Part shown: one piece after another, positions 5,890 through 6,750 of the stretch | How the letters are laid out: the number at the start of each line of letters is the position of its first letter | Numbering within the stretch: the first letter of the stretch is position 1 | Assembly (NCBI GenBank): GCA_964536565.1 | Contig: CAZHXK010000057.1 | Coordinates: forward strand, 1 to 6,750 | DNA from: GCA-002688135 sp964536565 | GTDB lineage: Bacteria > Patescibacteriota > Patescibacteriia > Magasanikbacterales > GCA-002688135 | Reading direction: 5' to 3' | Length of the DNA: 6,750 bases | Made by a program: the position numbers and the translations under genes | The notes under the pieces: generated by a model | What the model was told of the DNA's origin: nothing | What the model saw: only the letters and a program-made list of their open reading frames with translations | Database searches by the model: none

Positions 5890-5912
5890 CCCGCTATGAT
5901 AGCGGGTTTTTT
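5890..5912 (+). terminator. Rho-independent terminator of the 5454 gene
   Basis: CCCGCTA (5890-5896) and TAGCGGG (5900-5906) form a stem with a tight loop, followed by six T (5907-5912), eight bases after the stop codon. Confidence 0.92.
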
Positions 5913-5932
5913 ATTTCATGTGTTGTCAGATT

Positions 5933-5948
5933 TTTGTTGCGAAACAAA
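5933..5948 (+). repeat. Hairpin with a GCGA tetraloop
   Basis: TTTGTT (5933-5938) pairs with AACAAA (5943-5948) around GCGA, a GNRA-type loop. No T run follows, so it is not a terminator. It stands two bases before the interlocked repeats at 5951. Confidence 0.45.
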
Positions 5949-5950
5949 GA

Positions 5951-6053
5951 GGACAGCCCTAGCTTACCCAACTCATATCGAGAAGATATTTCGCTGGTAG
6001 GACTGCCCATTTTTGTGCGAAAAAAAGATTCTCGATTGTAGAGTTAGGTAAGC
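5951..6053. repeat. Two interlocked imperfect inverted repeats (order A-B-A'-B')
   Basis: Pair B: 5962-5984 against 6029-6053 matches in three blocks, GCTTACC/GGTAAGC (7), AACTC/GAGTT (5) and ATCGAGAA/TTCTCGAT (8), separated by one mismatch and a 2-versus-4 base gap. Inside B, TTTCGC (5989-5994) also pairs with GCGAAA (6017-6022). Pair A: GGACAGCCCTA (5951-5961) against TAGGACTGCCC (5998-6008) pairs at 9 of 11 positions and crosses pair B. GGACAGCCC and GGACTGCCC are also direct repeats with one difference. As RNA this would be a pseudoknot. As DNA it resembles transposon ends or a small non-autonomous element, but I see no clear target duplication. There is no gene in it on either strand. 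Confidence 0.6.
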
Positions 6054-6065
6054 ATGTACAATATA

Positions 6066-6419
6066 TCAGCTTGCAAGGTAGTCATCAATGGAGGTTTTAA
6101 TGTCTTCGTAATTGAGTCGATTCATGAGTCGCAATACACGTCTGTACTTTCGTGTAGGTTTGCCCGCGTAGTAGTGCCTGCTGATTTTGCTCTCAAGCTC
6201 TTCAATTTTCATGCTGAGATCGAAATATCTCCATGGTGTTCCGCGGAACCGCTTCGAAGTGTTTCGTGAATCGTACGTTAGATCGTAGCAGTCTCTACAG
6301 CCAAAGTAATCACCGCCTTTGTAGAGTGTGCCCACGCGTTTACCGCAGTATCTATTCTGCTTGTATAGAGAGCATAAAAACCAATATCTTACTCCACCAA
6401 AGTTGCTATGAAAATTCTT
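6066..6419 (-). pseudogene. Zinc-ribbon protein remnant lacking its 5' end and start codon
   Basis: The frame ends in TGA at 6066-6068 and is open upstream past 6408 with no ATG, GTG or TTG before GTG at 6335, which falls in the middle of the conserved domain. Translated through, it reads NFGGVRYWFLC, then a Cys eight residues on in RYCGKRVGTLYKGG, then YFGCRDCYDLTYDSRN. That is a four-cysteine zinc ribbon (CX8C and CX2C) of a family I recall as hypothetical proteins with FGG-R-WFLCP and CRHCYNLTY motifs. The C-terminus is basic and helical (residues such as KPTRKYRRVLRLMNRLN) and seems complete. The usual N-terminal domain of 100 or so residues is missing. The reading frame meets the start of the + strand gene at 6408. 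Either a shortened protein is made from GTG 6335, without half its zinc site, or this is dead. Function unknown; a DNA-related role is only a guess from the fold type. Confidence 0.65.
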
Positions 6420-6750
6420 AAAAGAATCGCACCGTATATTTTGATTCTGGCTTGGTTCGGCATTGTGCCTATTTTTGACTATACTTGGGCGCCGAACATG
6501 GCCGAAAAACTCGCAGATGATGGTTGGGTGCTTGTAGAAGAAACAAGTAATTCAGTAGATCTTGCTCATCCGTGGTCAATATTTTGGCAATATCCGCATA
6601 GACTCGCTTTTGTGAATCCTCGCCATATTCAGTTAGTAGAAGAGAATATTTATGTTGCTGATGTGTTGTGGATCAATAAAGAGGGTGGGGGTGAGGATTT
6701 GTTTAGAAGTTTCTTTGATTGTCCTTCTTTTGAAAGTGCTTTCTATGAGG
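6408..6750 (+). CDS. Hypothetical N-terminally membrane-anchored protein (3' end outside window)
   Basis: ATG at 6408 opens a frame that stays open to the window end, 114 residues. The N-terminus MKILKRIAPYILILAWFGI has a basic start followed by a hydrophobic stretch (about residues 7-22), which is a membrane anchor or uncleaved signal; the rest would face outward. After it come AEKLADDGWVLVEETSN, a Trp/His/Pro-rich part (AHPWSIFWQYPHRLAFVNPRH) and VADVLWINKEGGGEDLF. I do not recognise a family. No Shine-Dalgarno site is visible upstream, and an in-frame TAA at 6375 rules out an earlier ATG. The start region overlaps, on the opposite strand, the broken 5' end of the zinc-ribbon remnant, so it may mark a junction between an inserted segment and older sequence. 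Confidence 0.65.
   Translation, partial: MKILKRIAPYILILAWFGIVPIFDYTWAPNMAEKLADDGWVLVEETSNSVDLAHPWSIFWQYPHRLAFVNPRHIQLVEENIYVADVLWINKEGGGEDLFRSFFDCPSFESAFYE

Noticed and set aside
5962..6053. A complete insertion sequence
   Set aside because: No transposase lies between the inverted repeats and no clear target duplication flanks them, so only a repeat structure is claimed.
3726..6750. A second attachment site (direct repeat of the tRNA 3' end)
   Set aside because: I looked for the T-arm and acceptor sequence elsewhere in the window and found no copy. Serine recombinases may leave only a very short shared core, so absence is not informative.
1..6750. CRISPR array, toxin-antitoxin pair or restriction system
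   Set aside because: No regularly spaced repeats were seen, and no gene carries motifs of those systems.

Overview
The window is bacterial. It shows sigma70-type promoters, Shine-Dalgarno sites, compact rho-independent terminators, an alanine racemase and a histidine tRNA with an encoded CCA. Short intergenic gaps, small unrecognised proteins, a zinc-ribbon serine recombinase ending in a tRNA, and a zinc-ribbon remnant of a type I associate with Patescibacteria (CPR) make that group my best guess. This is inference, and no marker gene here proves it. The + strand is visibly rich in G and T regardless of gene direction.

Left part (1-3600): the 3' part of an NAD-dependent sugar-nucleotide epimerase/dehydratase and its terminator come first. 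A stand-alone 223-residue protein of unknown function follows, with its own extended -10 promoter and terminator. On the - strand lies alanine racemase (alr). Its promoter sits directly against the terminator of the gene upstream of it, so translation probably starts at 2971 with almost no leader. That upstream gene (3035-3597, -) encodes an HD-superfamily phosphohydrolase-like protein. It is broken by a TAG codon and a one-base frameshift, and it also has Asn at the expected last metal-binding Asp, although its promoter and ribosome binding site look intact.

Middle (3678-5912): tRNA-His(GTG) has its own promoter and terminator. A large serine recombinase gene runs toward it from the other strand. 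The recombinase stop codon lies inside the anticodon arm of the tRNA gene, so its last ten residues or so are antisense tRNA sequence. This is the usual layout at one end of an element integrated into a tRNA 3' end. Divergent from the recombinase is an orphan 142-residue gene with a strong promoter, ribosome binding site and terminator.

Right part (5913-6750): a gene-free stretch of about 150 bases holds a GNRA-type hairpin and two imperfect inverted repeats in the crossing order A-B-A'-B'. It could be a structured RNA or recombination/transposon DNA. Next comes a - strand zinc-ribbon gene that has lost its 5' end and any start codon. Its disappearance coincides with the start of a + strand membrane-anchored protein that runs off the window.

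No complete, clearly new multi-gene system is visible. The best leads are the recombinase/tRNA-His junction with its linked orphan gene, the A-B-A'-B' structure, and the decaying HD gene. No gene-free stretch exceeds 300 bases.
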